Positions 1 through 12,633 of a stretch of DNA of 64,000 nucleotides are shown piece after piece. Source of the DNA: Klebsormidium nitens. Taxonomy: Eukaryota; Streptophyta; Klebsormidiophyceae; Klebsormidiales; Klebsormidiaceae. The notes beneath the pieces were generated by a model that made no database searches, was not told where the DNA came from, and saw nothing but the letters and a program-made list of their open reading frames with translations. Position numbers and translations under genes: made by a program. The DNA lies in NCBI GenBank assembly GCA_000708835.1, contig DF236968.1:1-64000 (forward strand). Direction: 5' to 3'. How positions within the stretch are numbered: position 1 is the stretch's first letter; each line of letters begins with the position of its first letter.

Positions 1-1319
1 CCTTCCGCGCGCGCGCGGGCTCGCGTACAGCAGGGGATGACGAAGTGGCACTGTCCGCGAGGGGGTGACTCTTGGGCAGCACAATGGTGGCTTGGTGCTC
101 AACCACCATTCTTCTTGAATTTCGTGGGAAGATGATCGATTGACACTGCAGTTCCAATTCCAGAGATGGGGGCAAATTCCACTAGGCCAGAGGGGGGGTC
201 CCAAGCGGGTGTGCATCGCATGCCAAGTACCCATGGAACGTTTGTCCCGGGACATTATTTGAGTCGGTCCATAGACTAAATGAGCGCCCGGTGATTCGCG
301 ACGGGATACAACCTGTGCGCTACGTACCTAGAGGTACCGTACCGGAGTCCAAGCTGGGTAGCGAAGCAGGAACCCACCGGTAGTACGGTAGCTAGTGCCT
401 AGGCTAGGTACCTACCTACCGTACTGCCAACTAGGTACCCGGGTAGGCAGGTAGCTAAGGTTCCAGGTACCGTACCGACTAGGTAGATACCGTAGTACGT
501 ACTGAGCCGGGCCGCTGAGGTACCGGTACCTACTCTTTACCAGCAATGTTGTACCGTAGGTAGACCCAGTACAGGGTAGACAGTACGGTACTTGCAGCCT
601 TGGGGCGGTGTCGATCGGCTGAATTGCCACGAAGTGCTTTCGAAAAGTGGAGTGTTTGTCAGACTTCGGTAACCCTACGGGTATTCTTGCTTGAAGATTA
701 CAAGGTCCGAAGCTTTTGAAACTCGGTTCGAAGCATTTTTCCCACGGAGTGCAAATGCCGGAGCCGGAGCTGAATCGGCCGATAATTGCCCCGATTTTCC
801 GGCATTTTTGCGCGCCGCATTAAAATTCGGGGCGCAGTGCCGGCGCTGTCACCGGGCACGGCCGAGTATTATTTCGCGCGATATGTCCACGGTTTCTGCC
901 CGGATTGTGCCGCGATTTCCCGCCGGGCGAAAAACCACCATAACTGCCCCGTGCACGCACATAATCCTCCTTACCCTCCATCATGACTGGCGGCCGTAGC
1001 AAGCTGCAGAGTCAACTCATGCATTGTACCATCCCGGTCTCACCGGCAGACTTGCCCGATGGCTCAATGTGGCTAAAGGCGTTAATAAATCGTAAGTTAC
1101 CATCTCGATCTTTGAACTTAACCATCCAGAGTCGACGGTATACTATACATTGATTCATTATCCTGTGCGTGGCTCCATGGCATAGCGAGGGCAGCCATGC
1201 GGCAATACACGTCAATTTGTATTGAAATTATGAACGCTTTCTGTAAGACTAAAGGCCGCCCTCGGGCCTACCACTTGAAGCAAAATCTGGCCGTTGGTCA
1301 ACAACTACGCGTGATGCCT
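1..1319. other. Intergenic, 3' side of the folate/biopterin transporter
   Basis: No coding exon could be supported here. Positions about 300-600 are rich in overlapping GGTACC, GTACGGTAC and CTAGGTA words (see the separate repeat entry). The rest is unique-looking sequence with only short open frames that lack flanking splice signals or family resemblance. Confidence 0.6.
300..600. repeat. GTACC-rich degenerate simple repeat
   Basis: The stretch is made largely of overlapping TAGGTACC, GTACCGTACC and TACGTAC words in both orientations, many of them palindromic. The period is irregular. A short open frame on the minus strand here encodes only low-complexity sequence. Similar GGTACCGTACC words recur near 20829 and 12188, so this may be a dispersed sequence type. 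Confidence 0.55.
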
Positions 1320-4300
1320 CTACTTAAGCTTACTCTTTACAGCGTCAATCTTGTCTTCAACAGCACTAGCAGTTGCTTCCAGCTCTTCTTCACTGGGCAG
1401 CAACCGCAAGAATGGCAATACTAGCAAACTCGAAAGATTCGTTATCAGCAGTAGCAAAGGCAAATTTGTAAACTCGGTACTCGTAATGCCGAGTGCGCCA
1501 GTTATCCAAGCTCCAATTGCTCCCCCTAGGACGCCCGCCCCGTTGCTTATTGACATGAGCGTGGCAAACAACGTGGCCTCGATCCCCTCCGGACAAATGC
1601 GTGCAGCTAAAACCAGAATTGGCATGAAGGAAACCTGCAAAGCGGAATCGTAAACTGATGAGTGGTCCAATACGACGCTGGCTTCCTCAGGCAAGGAGAA
1701 AACAACGAAGCACGCCGTAACAATCAGGGCTGGACGACTTGCTAAAGTTTGTTATCCTCAGTGAGTCTTCAAAAGCCCCGCTTTCGCAGGATTGAGCCTT
1801 CTCTCCTCTAAGCCCTTGGTAAGAGGTCTGGTCAAGGTCACAGCAAAATGTTGGTCTGTGAGGTTCACAATACGTCTCACAGGCCCTTCAGATTTGCAGA
1901 TTCGCAGACTAGAAAGTTAGCGCCGTGCTTTGGGGGCTATTAGGGGCGGGACTGAAGTCACTCGGATAACGGTTGCATTAAAGAATATTTGCAGCTTTGA
2001 GAGCTTCAAAGGAAGCTCAAGAGCAGGACCAACCACGTCCGAAAAGTCCACCAAGTCCACGCCACGTGTAGCCAGGACCGAGAGACCCTTTGCACTCCCG
2101 GCCCACAACCCACGGCTTTTTGGGCCCTAAGCAACTCTCGTTTTCGACAGTAAAACCCAAAAAAAGAATCATGATTGTAGCTGTTGTCTGGATACCGTCC
2201 GCACGACGAAGTCTCGTGATGTAAAAGTTCAGTCTGTTTGAGGTCCACCTCAGCCCACCCTTGGGTCCTCCTCTGTCCGAGGACGTGTCAACACGGGCAA
2301 ATCTCCATCAAACACTTTTCTGTTCTTTACTCTGGCAAGAGTCAAGTCTAAAGTTCAAATCTATGCGAATTCCATCACAAACTTTTCTGTATCTTTAAAA
2401 TGTCGATACTCATGTCCAGAGCTTGAAATTATGCGAAATCCCATCAAATTCCTGTTTCTTTCCACTGTCGATAGTCAAGTCCAGAGTTCGAAAATATGCG
2501 TAATCCCATCACAAGCTTTTCTGTTTCTTTCCACTGTCGATAGTCAAGTCCAGGGTTCGAAAATATGCAAAATCCTCTCACAAGCTTTTTTGTTTCTTTA
2601 CACTGTGAATAGTCAAGTTCAAAGCTCGAAGGTTTGCGAACCCCAAAAAAATCACTTTGGCGCTCTCACTTGGCCCGGTCTCGTCAGTACGAACGAATCC
2701 CAATCACAGACTTCTCTGATCCTTAGGGTCCAGAATCAGCTTTATGCCAAACCAAGTCAGACCAAAGTGGTATCTTACCTGCCCCAGAATTGTCAGCACG
2801 AGCGAGTCCCCATTGCAGACATTGAGTGTCTCGTGACACCGTCGATATAAAGTCGCTCTAGATCCGCCGTTAAGCGAACCCCGCCGTAAGGCGAACCCCA
2901 AAACAAACCACTTTTTTGCGCTCTCACCTGGCCCAGACCCGTCAGCACTAGCGAGACTCAATCACAGACCCTCTGTACCCTAGAGTCCAGAATGTAAGCT
3001 TATGCCAAACCAAGACTAACCAAGCTAATCGCTCACCTGCCCTAGAACCGTCATTACTCGCGAGCCCCCATCAAAGACATTGAGTGTTTCGTAATACCGA
3101 CAAGAATCAAGTCGCCCAGATCCGCCATCATGCGAAACCCCAATACAGAGCATTCCTTCTGCGCTCTCATCTGCCCCTTGACCGTCGACAAAGAGCGAGT
3201 CCCCATCATATCCTGGTTAGGTGTCCGCATTAGGAGATTATGTCAAATCAAGACAGACCAAGATGATCCCTCACCTGCTCCAGAACCGTCAGCGCGAGCG
3301 AGTCCCCATGATATCCTGGTTAATTGTCGAAAACAGGCGACTATACCAAACCCAAATCGACCCAACCGATAAACCCAAATCGACCAGACCGATCCCTCAC
3401 CTGCCCCAAGACCGTCAGCACGAGCAAGTCCAATCACCAGACTCTATACTTCCTAGGGCCCAAACAAGGTTACGCCAAACCAAGACCGACCAAACCAAGA
3501 CAGACCGAATTGGTACCTCACCTGCCCCAGGACCGTCGGCACGAGCGAGTCCCCCATCACACCCATTAAGTGTCTCGTAACACCGTCAGTAAGCAAGTCG
3601 CTCTAGATCCGCCGTCATGCGAAACCCCCAAAACATACCACTCTTTACGCGCTCCCACCTGCCCCAGGACCGTCAGCACGAGCGAGTCCCCCCCGTCATA
3701 TCCTAGTTACTCATCCAAGCTAGGCGGATATACCAAACCCAAATCCACCAGAGTGATCCCTCACCTGCCTCAGAACAGTCAGCACAAGCGAGTCCCCATT
3801 ATAGACTGGTTAATTGTCCGAAATAGGAGGTTATCCCAAACCAATGACAAACCAAACTGGTATCTCACCTGCCCCAGAACCGTCAGCACGAGCGAATCCC
3901 CCATCGCGAACCACTGGTCGTCGATCCCAAGCGCGCGGTTCGTCCCAGTCACCAGCAGAAGCTGCGACATTCCGAGCGTGCATCCGATAATTGTGGTCCA
4001 CTTGAAGATCCGGCGCAGCGGGACCTCTTTGAGGCTCGAGTTGAACAGCCCCACGCCCAGGAGCGAGGCCGCTGACGTCACCAGCCGGACGCGGCCGAGG
4101 AACTCGGGGCCGAAGTGGAGCTGGTTGGTGCTGAGGGGGACGCAGAGATAATGATGTTGTTCAGGCTTGGAAACGGCCATTACTCCGACGAGTCAGAGAA
4201 GGCCGACGGCCGACGTTGGCCCAACATGTGGTGCTTGTCAGATGGACTAGAAGTGTTAGAAACGATTCCATCATGTTTTGAGAGAATCAGGGTTTGCGAA

Positions 4301-7300
4301 GCTGAGCGATCAAGACTGGCCGTGGGTTCGAAAATTGACAGACCGGATCGAGAACAAGAGAAGATTCTCAAAGAACGCAGGAATGAGGACAGAAATAATT
4401 TGGATTCGACGGAATGGAGCTCACGGAAGGATTCAAAGAGGAAACCAAACTCGACGGCAAACTTCCAAGTTTCTGGTGGCGAGACTGTTCATAAACTGAT
4501 ATGGTCAACGGTGAAAGGAATATCGCTAGACAGGAGCGCGGTATCCAAAAAGTATCCAAAAAGAAGTAGAACTCTATTCGAGACCCTTGCAAGCGCCAAA
4601 CTTCGATGTCGCTTCCTGCGCTGCACCTGCGTTCCCACCTTCGTCAGACCCCAAACAGGAATCGAGTCGAAAGCCCGGGGTTGACTTTGCGGGGTTAACA
4701 ACTCACGTGAAGAAGAACATGGCCGTCTCCGACTGCGGCGTCGCTTGCCAGAAGAAGATGAAGAGCGTCGGCAGCAGAATCGCCGGTTCTCGTATCACCT
4801 CCCACAGGTAAAGCAACTGCTCTTTCGAAGTCTCGATCACCCCGGAGAGCCCCCCCGCCTCCGGGCCCTGTTTTTGGCTCCCCGGTTCCATACCCCCGCC
4901 TTCTATCGACTCTCCGTTCGCTGACAAGGCCTCGCTTCGGTGGCCGTTTTGGGAAACTGGTTCTGCGTGTCCGTTTTCGGTCGGGTGGGGCGTATTTACA
5001 TTGTCGACGGTGCTGGGGACGGAGTGGTGGTGAAAAGGGGCGGCGGGCTTTTCTTGGACAAGGCCTGCTACGGCAGAAGTGATGAGCGGTAGGAATGCTG
5101 TCACGCCAAACACAAACCTGCGAGGGACATAGAAATTGAGTGAGGAATGGAACTGTGTGTTGTTTTCATAAAAGCCAGAAATCTTTTTTCAACACTCAAT
5201 CTTGTCTTACTTTTGCGCTCTCTCTCTCAACCGTTTTTGCAGGCTAGGGAGGCGCGAGGTAAGGGCGTGCTTGCTAATCCAGACCGGCGAGTGGGGGCGA
5301 GCAAAAACACCAAGAAGAGAAGTAGACCAATGAAGATAAAGCAGGATTGAAACTGGCGACGAGGTCCAGTGTGCGCAGAGCCTTCAAGTCGTCTTTAAAT
5401 ACGCCCCCGATTCGTTTGAGAAGCGCGCCTAAGAGACAAAGAGGTCCAACGACGATGATCCGAGGTACTGTCTGTTCCGTCCCGTTACTCGTGTTAAACA
5501 AGCGGCATCGAATCAGGGCCCGCAAGCTCACCTCTCCCTTAACCAATTGACAAGCGAACAAAAGTGAGAAGTAAAGGCGCTTCGAAAAGCTTAGAGAAAC
5601 GTGCGCCTTGGAGGCGAGAGCCAACTTGAGTAACGGTTCGACACCCGGACGGTCCAAGTTCAAATGGCAGTTGAATTGAGCGGGATACGAAGCCACAAAT
5701 CTAACTGAAGTGGCGCTGCGCGAGAACCAAAAGAAGGCACCACACCCAGTCATCAAACCAAACGCTTGGAACCATTGAGCAGGGGTTCGGTCCTCAGTTG
5801 CGCAAATCGTGGTTCAGTCTCCGGGTTCTTGTTTAGAGTTCCACAACAGAAATCACACTATAGAAGCAAGCGCACCTGGTGCCGTATTCTTCGACAAGCG
5901 ACCCGCTAAAGTAGGCGCTGACAATGCCCCCTGCCGCGGACGAGCCCCAGCACAGCGACTGGAGGGACCCCGCCATCGACTGCGACTCCCCTCGAGCCCG
6001 CTCCACCACCATTGAGTCAACGACCTAAGTAAGGAAAGAGAGGGGCGGTCAGCGAGAGGGACCTGTCCGGGTTTGAGAACGTGACGCAAACTGTGAAGAT
6101 GGAGGCGAAGGGCAGACTCAGGAGAATTCAAATGGGATTAATTGTTTCGTACGGTGGTGAGAAGGAAGCTAGTGAAATTTGCAACAAACCCGGATGATTC
6201 TGAGCTCTGAACCTTTTCTAGTGTTGGTGAAAGATCCTCTGTTGTTAGATAAAATCGGGCTGGAAATAATGTCCAGCAAGTGAGGTCACTTGGCTGCAGG
6301 GGAATGGTCAAGAACAAGCGTCTGAACAAGCGTCGGAGCGGGCATATACCATGGCAAGCGTACTCAATGCTCTCCCAGCTCTTTTTCTGACAGAAGCTGG
6401 TGAGTAGCACATCAGTAGACATCTTCAATGACCACGGAAATCAAGAACTAATTCTTTCACGGGGCTGTTTCGAGGATATTTGAAAGCTTCGCCATTGCTG
6501 CAATCTGACATCGACCTCGAAAGTTGACAGAAAAACTGATCCTGAATGACCAGCATAGAAGACTCGGTAGACCAGACAATGGAAGTTCCGCAAAACCAGT
6601 GTCGCTGACTCGGTGACTGATTGAGGCGTGGGCACGCCATGTAATGCATCTGAGCGCCCTACAAAAAACGAGGGCGTCGAGCGGACGCCACCACTCATAG
6701 CGCCCCAGATTGAACGAGGGCCGGACGCATTATCCCCGACTTCTGAAGTACACGGGGTCCCTACCGGCGACACGCATCTTCTGTAAAACCCGAAGATCAG
6801 CCTGCGTATATCTTAGCAGCAAAGGCACTATTTGAGCTACGACAACATTTTCACAGTCGAATGCTTAAAGCCTCAGACAAACCAAAATAGCTCGAAGTCG
6901 ACAAAAAGCGAAGTCAACACTTGTTGTGGCCCATGGACCGAAGAGAGTGTAAACTCACCACATCCGAAAAGGCCACCGAAAGCGAGCTGAGCACGGTCGC
7001 AGCCACTGTCACGTATTTGTTATCCGCAAACAGCGCCAAATAACCCCACGAAGCGGCCCCGATCAGGCCGCAGAGAACGAGGTACGAGCGGCGCCGGTAG
7101 CCGAACAGGGGCAGCCCGTCGCTGATGAATCCGTAGATGGGTTTGATGAGCCAGGGAAAGGCGGAGATGCCGGTGAGGATTGCGGTCTGCAGGAAGAGGG
7201 ATACGTAAGAAATTATGCCAACTTGCCAAACAGATAAAACCGAGATTCACGGTGGTGTAGTAGTTTCTCGATAATGTCGGATTGGGGGCCATCAGATTCG

Positions 7301-8627
7301 AAGCTCCAGACGATGTTGCAGAAGAGGCGTCAACAACACTCTCGTTCTGCTACTGAGGAGAGGGAAGACATTCAAGGGAGCAGTGCAGGCCGCTGTGCAC
7401 TTCATTTGTGATGTTTGTTCCCACCTCTTAGAGCGAGCTCCTTGGATGACATCACAGGTTGGTCGAGCCCGCTCAAGTCGTATATCTTTCCTCTCGCATT
7501 TCTTATGTCAGATGCCCTTCTATCAGAACTCCAAAAGAGATTGATGTATTCTAGAGAAACAGACGGGTCTCGCCCCGTAGCTCAACCAGAAGTTCCTCCA
7601 GTCATTCTCTGAGCTTGAGTATCCCTAAAACTTTTTATCACCAAATTCTACCAGGTACAAACAGGTTCCTCACCTCTGCAGGATCGAGCCCCAGCTCATC
7701 TTTGAAGAAGAAGTTGACCGCTAGCCTCGACAGCCCCAAGACCCCCTGGACAAAGTACACCATTGCAATCGCCAATGTGTCCGGTGTCGCCTCCACCCCG
7801 AAAACATACCGCTTGTGTCGAGGGGGCGTAGGATCAAGAGGGGGCTGCTGATTGGTGGTTTCGGGGGGCGTGCTTGTGACATCGCGTGTTGAGGCTGGCG
7901 CTGAGTCTGCGGCAGCTGTGAGAAGAAAAGCTTGGTCAGAAACGCATTGTTTTGTGGACGCTTAGCTGAGCTGGATCTCAACCTACTAAGGGCAACTTAC
8001 TTAGTTTGTTCTTGAAGGAGAAAAGGAGGTCCTGAATGTTTTCATTCCTTAAAGTTTGACTGCGTTCAGAACCCATAAAGCCCCGCACCATGGTGTATTC
8101 TTTCTTTTCTGGCTTGAGAAGCTGTGTTTCTCCTTGAAACCCTGGAAAGCCAAAAATTGCACGGCCGCTTGCTTTGCTCTCACAACCATTCTGTCCCTTG
8201 TCAAAGACACCTTGCATGCAAGGCGTGGAAATCTCTGCAACCACTGTAGCTTACTTAAGCAGCAGGCGAAAATCCTGATTGGCGCCACTTCAGAACTAAC
8301 AGATGTATGCCCACCTTTTTCTGTTTGTTGACTATCCACCGAGGCCCTCAACCGCGAGTGCCGGGCGGTCATCTTGCCACTGCTCTTCGGCAACAACTGC
8401 CCCCCGTCAAAGCAACACCTGTCCTGGCTAACCCCTAACAAACGGCTCTGGGTTAAGGCAGCAGGTTTTCCTGCAACAACGCTGCGTTTATCCCCTTGAT
8501 CTGTCAGAATGCATGAGGTTAGCACCAAAGCCCTAGCAGCTGGGTTTTTTCTGGGCTGCTTTCTAGAAGCGAAGGCTCCTTGAGTCTGGGATAAAACATC
8601 CACACTTATGCACTTAGTAGCCGCCAT
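1320..8627 (-). CDS. Folate/biopterin transporter (BT1 family), plastid type
   Basis: Seven exons on the minus strand: 8627-8315, 7915-7674, 7186-6959, 6024-5876, 5117-4707, 4130-3869 and 1634-1320. They add to 1920 nt, a 639-residue protein, with all phases agreeing. Family features read in order are the [20 protein letters not shown] block (exon 3), [14 protein letters not shown] across the exon 3/4 join, [37 protein letters not shown] and [20 protein letters not shown] (exon 7). These are typical of plant FBT1-like major facilitator proteins, which carry folates across the plastid envelope. Exon 1 is rich in Ser, Ala, Lys and Arg and starts MAATKC, like a chloroplast transit peptide, so envelope targeting is inferred. 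The loop in exon 5 is long and Pro/Gly-rich. Intron 6 (1635-3868) carries large tandem arrays. The gene is divergent from the NDUFAF3 gene, with 448 bases between starts. Confidence 0.94.
2310..2655. repeat. Tandem array, about 69-base unit, five copies
   Basis: Five neighbouring copies share the words TTTCTTTCCACTGTCGATAG, AGTCAAGTCCAGAG, TTCGAAAATATGCG and ATCCCATCACAAGC, starting near 2313, 2381, 2451, 2517 and 2586. The middle copies are closest to each other and the outer ones more diverged. The array lies inside intron 6 of the folate/biopterin transporter and creates a spurious 139-codon open frame. Confidence 0.85.
2660..3868 (-). repeat. Donor-side tandem array: copies of transporter exon 6 end
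   Basis: About ten decayed copies of the last roughly 35 bases of exon 6 plus its 5' splice site lie downstream of the real donor (GT at 3868-3867). In plus-strand reading each copy shows the core CACCTGCCCCAGAACCGTC followed by AGCACGAGCGAGTCCCC. Cores begin near 3761, 3655, 3518, 3397, 3268, 3166, 3031, 2926, 2776 and 2666, so the spacing is about 100-150 bases. Several copies keep a CAG|GTGAG-like donor on the minus strand. The 3' parts of the units (ACCAAACCCAAAT and similar) are intron-derived. Confidence 0.88.
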
Positions 8628-9075
8628 CCTTGCATCCTGTCTGGGCCGCCGCCTTCTGAATAGAGGGTGATCGTCTTCCTTCTACGACGTGTTTGTGGCT
8701 TCTGATTGGACGGTGCAAGCTCCAGTTGGTTATAGACCTCGGTTGCTAGTGGGTCAACCCATGCTAGCCTAGGTTAGACGATAACCCTATGGTGCCCGAG
8801 GAGCCCGCTAGAGTTTTACAGATCGGCTTCTAGGTAATACAAGTCCTTTGAAAGAAGGGGAACGGTGGTCAACAGAAATAGGGTTCCAAGTTACGTTAGG
8901 AGTTCGATCGACAGGTTAAAGTCTAGCAACCCTAGGTTAATTTACGGTATGCCTATATGCTCAGCTAGCTAGCTCAGAGTCAGTGCTCAGGACAGAATGC
9001 ATGCATGGCACCAGCATAGAGACCAACACCATTGCTCCTGCGCAGGCGCCCTGGAACACTTCTGCCGCCAGAAGA
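8628..9075. promoter_or_regulatory. Shared divergent intergenic region (transporter / NDUFAF3)
   Basis: These 448 bases separate the start codons of two head-to-head genes, so both promoters and 5' leaders must lie here. AACCCTA words occur near 8780 and 8928 and resemble the core of plant telo-boxes, but neither is a full AAACCCTAA match. GCTAGC/CCTAGG palindromes are frequent. No TATA box stands out. The bidirectional role is inferred from layout. Confidence 0.5.
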
Positions 9076-11615
9076 ATGGCTTTCCAAGCTGCACGAGCTG
9101 CTCTTCAGCGGAAACTTCAGCTTCCATGCATGTGCCGGCCTCTGCAAACTCTTGCGAGTCCAACTTCCGTTGAATGTGGCTTCTCAGCAGCCCCATCTGA
9201 AGCGCGGGGTGGTGGTCATGAAGACCTTAAGCAGGGACAGGCTGCTGAATTGCTTCAAAGAGATCTTCCAGAAACTTCAGGGCGGTCGCAATCAGGAGGC
9301 TACCGCCACCAACGATGTGGGGCAGATGCTGACTTTCAGAAGATGCTCTCAATTGGTGGGAGGTATGGTTATTCAGTACTTTGATGAAGTTAAGGCTTCC
9401 AGCAGTCTCTGTCGTCCCTTCGCTGGTCCACGTCTGTTGGCCGCTGTTTCTGTGATTTGCTGTTTGAGTCCCGTTTGGATCCTTGTTTGTGGTTCTTCTG
9501 AGTCATCCAGCATGAGTCAAGCGGTTATAGACATCAATGCACCACCACCTATCCATCTCTTAGTGAACGGTCTTCAAGATGATCAGTACATTTCATGCAA
9601 GCCGGGTCTCCAGGACAGGTGTGATCGGTTCAGAGCTGAGAATGTTGTGTTTGGTTGATCTTGACAAGCTTCTTTGTGTTGGCAGGAGACGGTTGATGAC
9701 CATGGCGCGTGTTGAGGACTTCAATGTGCTGTCAGGGGCAGCAGAGGCTGGTCAGCGAGTGAACATAGACGCGTGAGTGCGCTGCCTTAATGCCCCCAGT
9801 GTAACAATCATCCTTTGCTGACACGCAAGGTGCGAATCTTTGATTGCCGGCCTCCTGTCATTCAATCCAGGACGGATGTTTTGAGCTCTCTTCTTCATCG
9901 AAACAGTCCTGGTGAATCGTCGTACAAGTGAAAAAGTCCTGCATATCATGGGAGAGGCTCGAATTAGGCCCAGTGTATGTCCGAAATAGAGCACATCGGA
10001 GACTGAAAAGCAGTCGATTGCAATTGCCATCGGACTGCCGAACCTCCTGTGAATTGAAGGGGCTCAATGATACAAAGCCTTTGTGATGGGCGGACACGAA
10101 GAAAGAATCTGGTCAGAGTTTTCTGATCGGGCCCTAGGCAGAAGCGTCTCCCAAGACTGCCCTTATCTGGACGAGCCTTTACACCTACAAGCACGCCAAC
10201 CAAGTCGCTCCTTTAATGCTTACTTTTTCAAGGTGACATTTGCCTTTCAATCCAACTTTCCCGTACACCAAGCCCGAGGCCGCGTAAGCAGAAATCAACA
10301 AAACTATCTTGAGCAATGAAGGAGCTCGAATGATAGTCACCTGGAGTTGTGACAAAGAGAGGAGTTCGTTCCGTGCCTGCAGTTACGACGAGACGGGATT
10401 CGTGGTGGACGGGGTAGACATCCGTGGCGCCATTGTCTGCTTCGGCAACTCGACCTTCCGGTGGAACGTCAGCAGCATTGCTGACGTCACCCCCGACAGC
10501 CTGGCAATTTTCGAAGCCATCCGGCCAGCTCCAGGTGCGACGTCTGACCAACCCTTCACCCGTTGCTAAGCCTTCACGAGAGCTGAGTGTTCGGGACATC
10601 AGTTTACGCGTTCTGGCCTTTGGCATGCGACCTCAGACCTCACAAGATTAGATTGTCTGCACCGAATAGCCTAAATGTAAGCCGTTCATGAACTGGCTTC
10701 CGTCCTTTTGTAACGCCAAAGATTGGCGTCTTCTGGGCGGGCCTGGCTGCTTCAAAGGCGGTTCGAATGCGGGGGTTCGCGATAACGCAATCTCGAAAGA
10801 AAACGATCGAAGGTCGCTTGTGGGCTGGTGAAGGTTTACGGTCAAGATCGGACGGGTGCTGTACGGATTATTTGAGCGCAGACTCAAAACCGAAGCCCCT
10901 GTCTCTGAGCTGGCAAAAACTTGCAATATCGGCCCAGATCCAATTTCGATCTCAATCAGCGGGCCTCTCAGATACCCCAAACACGTGGATCCGCCGCGTT
11001 TCTCACCGCCCTTGGGACCTCTCGAATGCTGGTCTCTTGCCGTACATGAACTTGAAGTCCCCCTCCTAGCTCTCGCTCGACTGTTGCCAGCTGTTTCAAT
11101 TGAACGCCAGCTGTCGCTCCCGCAGAGTTGCTAGTCCTCGGATGCGGCTCCCACATGGTCCCGGTCAGCAAGGAGGTACGGAGCTTCTTGCGCAAACACG
11201 GCATCGGGCTGGAGCCCGAGTCGACGGTGAGTTCAGCTCTGCCTTTTCTTTTCCCCTTGCGGGATGCGGCTTTCTTTGGTTTCTACTTATGGGGTCGAGT
11301 GTCTTCCCTTCGCGAGACGCAGTCCCCTTCGTCATGTTGTGGAAATGTTCAGATGGTCCGAGCACGATGAAAGTCGGAACCTTTCAAAGCTGCTAGATGC
11401 CGATTGCGGTATCTATTCCAAGCATAGACCTGCGAAATATCGTAAGGAACAATTTGCAGACACCAACAATCGCCTTGAGATGCATATGTTGTGGCATGCT
11501 GAGCTTGTGCTTTGTGCTTTGTGCACAGGCAAACGCGGCAGGCACTTTCAATGTCCTGAATGAAGAGGGTAGGAAAGTCGCAGCGGCACTGCTGCCGGCC
11601 ACGGAGATTAGATGA
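9076..11615 (+). CDS. NDUFAF3-type complex I assembly factor (Mth938/DUF498 domain)
   Basis: Five exons: 9076-9362, 9686-9772, 10383-10534, 11126-11226 and 11529-11615, giving 714 nt and 237 residues with phases agreeing throughout. The domain runs from YDETGFVVDGV through ADVTPDSLAIFEAIRPAPEL, LVLGCGSHM and AAGTFNVLNEEGRKVAAALL at the C-terminus, closely following the NDUFAF3/DUF498 pattern. In animals and plants such proteins help assemble mitochondrial complex I. I chose ATG 9076 because it opens a basic, Ala/Arg/Gln-rich leader (MAFQAARAALQRKLQ) typical of a mitochondrial presequence and joins in frame. An overlapping 208-codon open frame in exon 1 is a shadow. The leader is long (about 120 residues before the domain), so the exon 1/2 join is slightly less sure than the rest. 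Confidence 0.93.
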
Positions 11616-12633
11616 TATCCGACGGTGGACCGACAATCGCACGACAGCCATTTAGCGCAACTTAGGTTGGTGTGAACCGAGCGCAGTAAAAAGCAATCAA
11701 TCGACTACGCTGCAAGAATGCCCGCTTGTTCAACTATGGTGTAGAGCAACTCTTGAGAGGCCGCGGGGTTTCGGGGTTTCGAGCCTCTGTGTCGCGCAAT
11801 TTGGGACGGGTTCGACCTTGATTCCTTTGACAGCTAGCTGCACGGTTAACGACTCCGACAATTAAAATTGCAGACGAGCAAGCAGCTAGCATGCCATAAT
11901 ATCAAATAGGAGGGCCAGCAGTCCCCATGTCATCGCCGTCAGCTGTTTCTGCTGATTCGATTTGCCCTTTCTGACGTGAATGCGGCGGCCATTTGCTTTC
12001 AAGATTGCGACCGATGAATTGCACTCATGCGTCCGATTGCACCTACAATCAATTATAATATCTCGGATTCGGGCAGTCCTGCATGTGCATCGCATGATGA
12101 TTGATCACTGTACTTCGTGCAGTCCAGCATGTGGCATTTTCGGACTCCTATAACCAATTGACCTGCCAGACGGTATGGTGCAAGTTACCGTACCAGGCCA
12201 TGGGATGAATAATTATCCATCACATGTGCGAATGTAGTAAAGCTTATGATTACCCAGTTGATCTAGGTGCAGCCGGACACTATACGTCGATCCCTTAAGT
12301 CACTTATAAGTAGCCGCTGCCCGCGGACGATGAGTCACTGCATTGAACCGTAACAATTCTAATCGAATCATTGCCCAACTTCCACAAAATTGTGTTTTCT
12401 TCGTGGCTTGGATCAAACGGCAACTCATGAATACGGAGATGGTCCAACGTGCAGACCGTCTCCTATGCAAGCAACCTAGCTATCAGTAGAGTGTTCCTCG
12501 GCGTGTTAACCTCGGGAAACCGTCCGGGAAAGTACAGTGAAGGCGTCGCATTATTCCAGTAAAGTTGATGTCAAGAGTGTCTATCATCGAGGGTCACCGT
12601 GACACGTGATGCGTGCCGCGGCTGAGCCTTTCA
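11616..12633. other. Intergenic between convergent genes
   Basis: This lies between the stop codons of the NDUFAF3-like gene and the D-amino-acid oxidase gene and should hold both 3' UTRs and polyadenylation signals. I see no exon, RNA gene or clear repeat. Base composition is near even, unlike the GC-rich exons. Confidence 0.6.

Noticed and set aside
2431-2850. 139-codon open frame on the plus strand
   Set aside because: It runs through the 69-base tandem array and repeats the same peptide with each unit. It is a by-product of the repeat inside an intron on the opposite strand.
2300-3868. CRISPR-like array
   Set aside because: Units are imperfect, 69 or 100-150 bases long with no spacer pattern, and lie in a nuclear intron. 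They derive from the neighbouring exon edge.
3570-4151. 193-codon open frame on the plus strand
   Set aside because: It overlaps the donor-copy array and, in antisense, exon 6 of the folate/biopterin transporter, whose family match is clear.
9032-9658. 208-codon open frame on the plus strand
   Set aside because: It overlaps exon 1 of the NDUFAF3-like gene in another frame and reads into the intron. It has no family resemblance, whereas the alternative frame gives a presequence and joins in phase.
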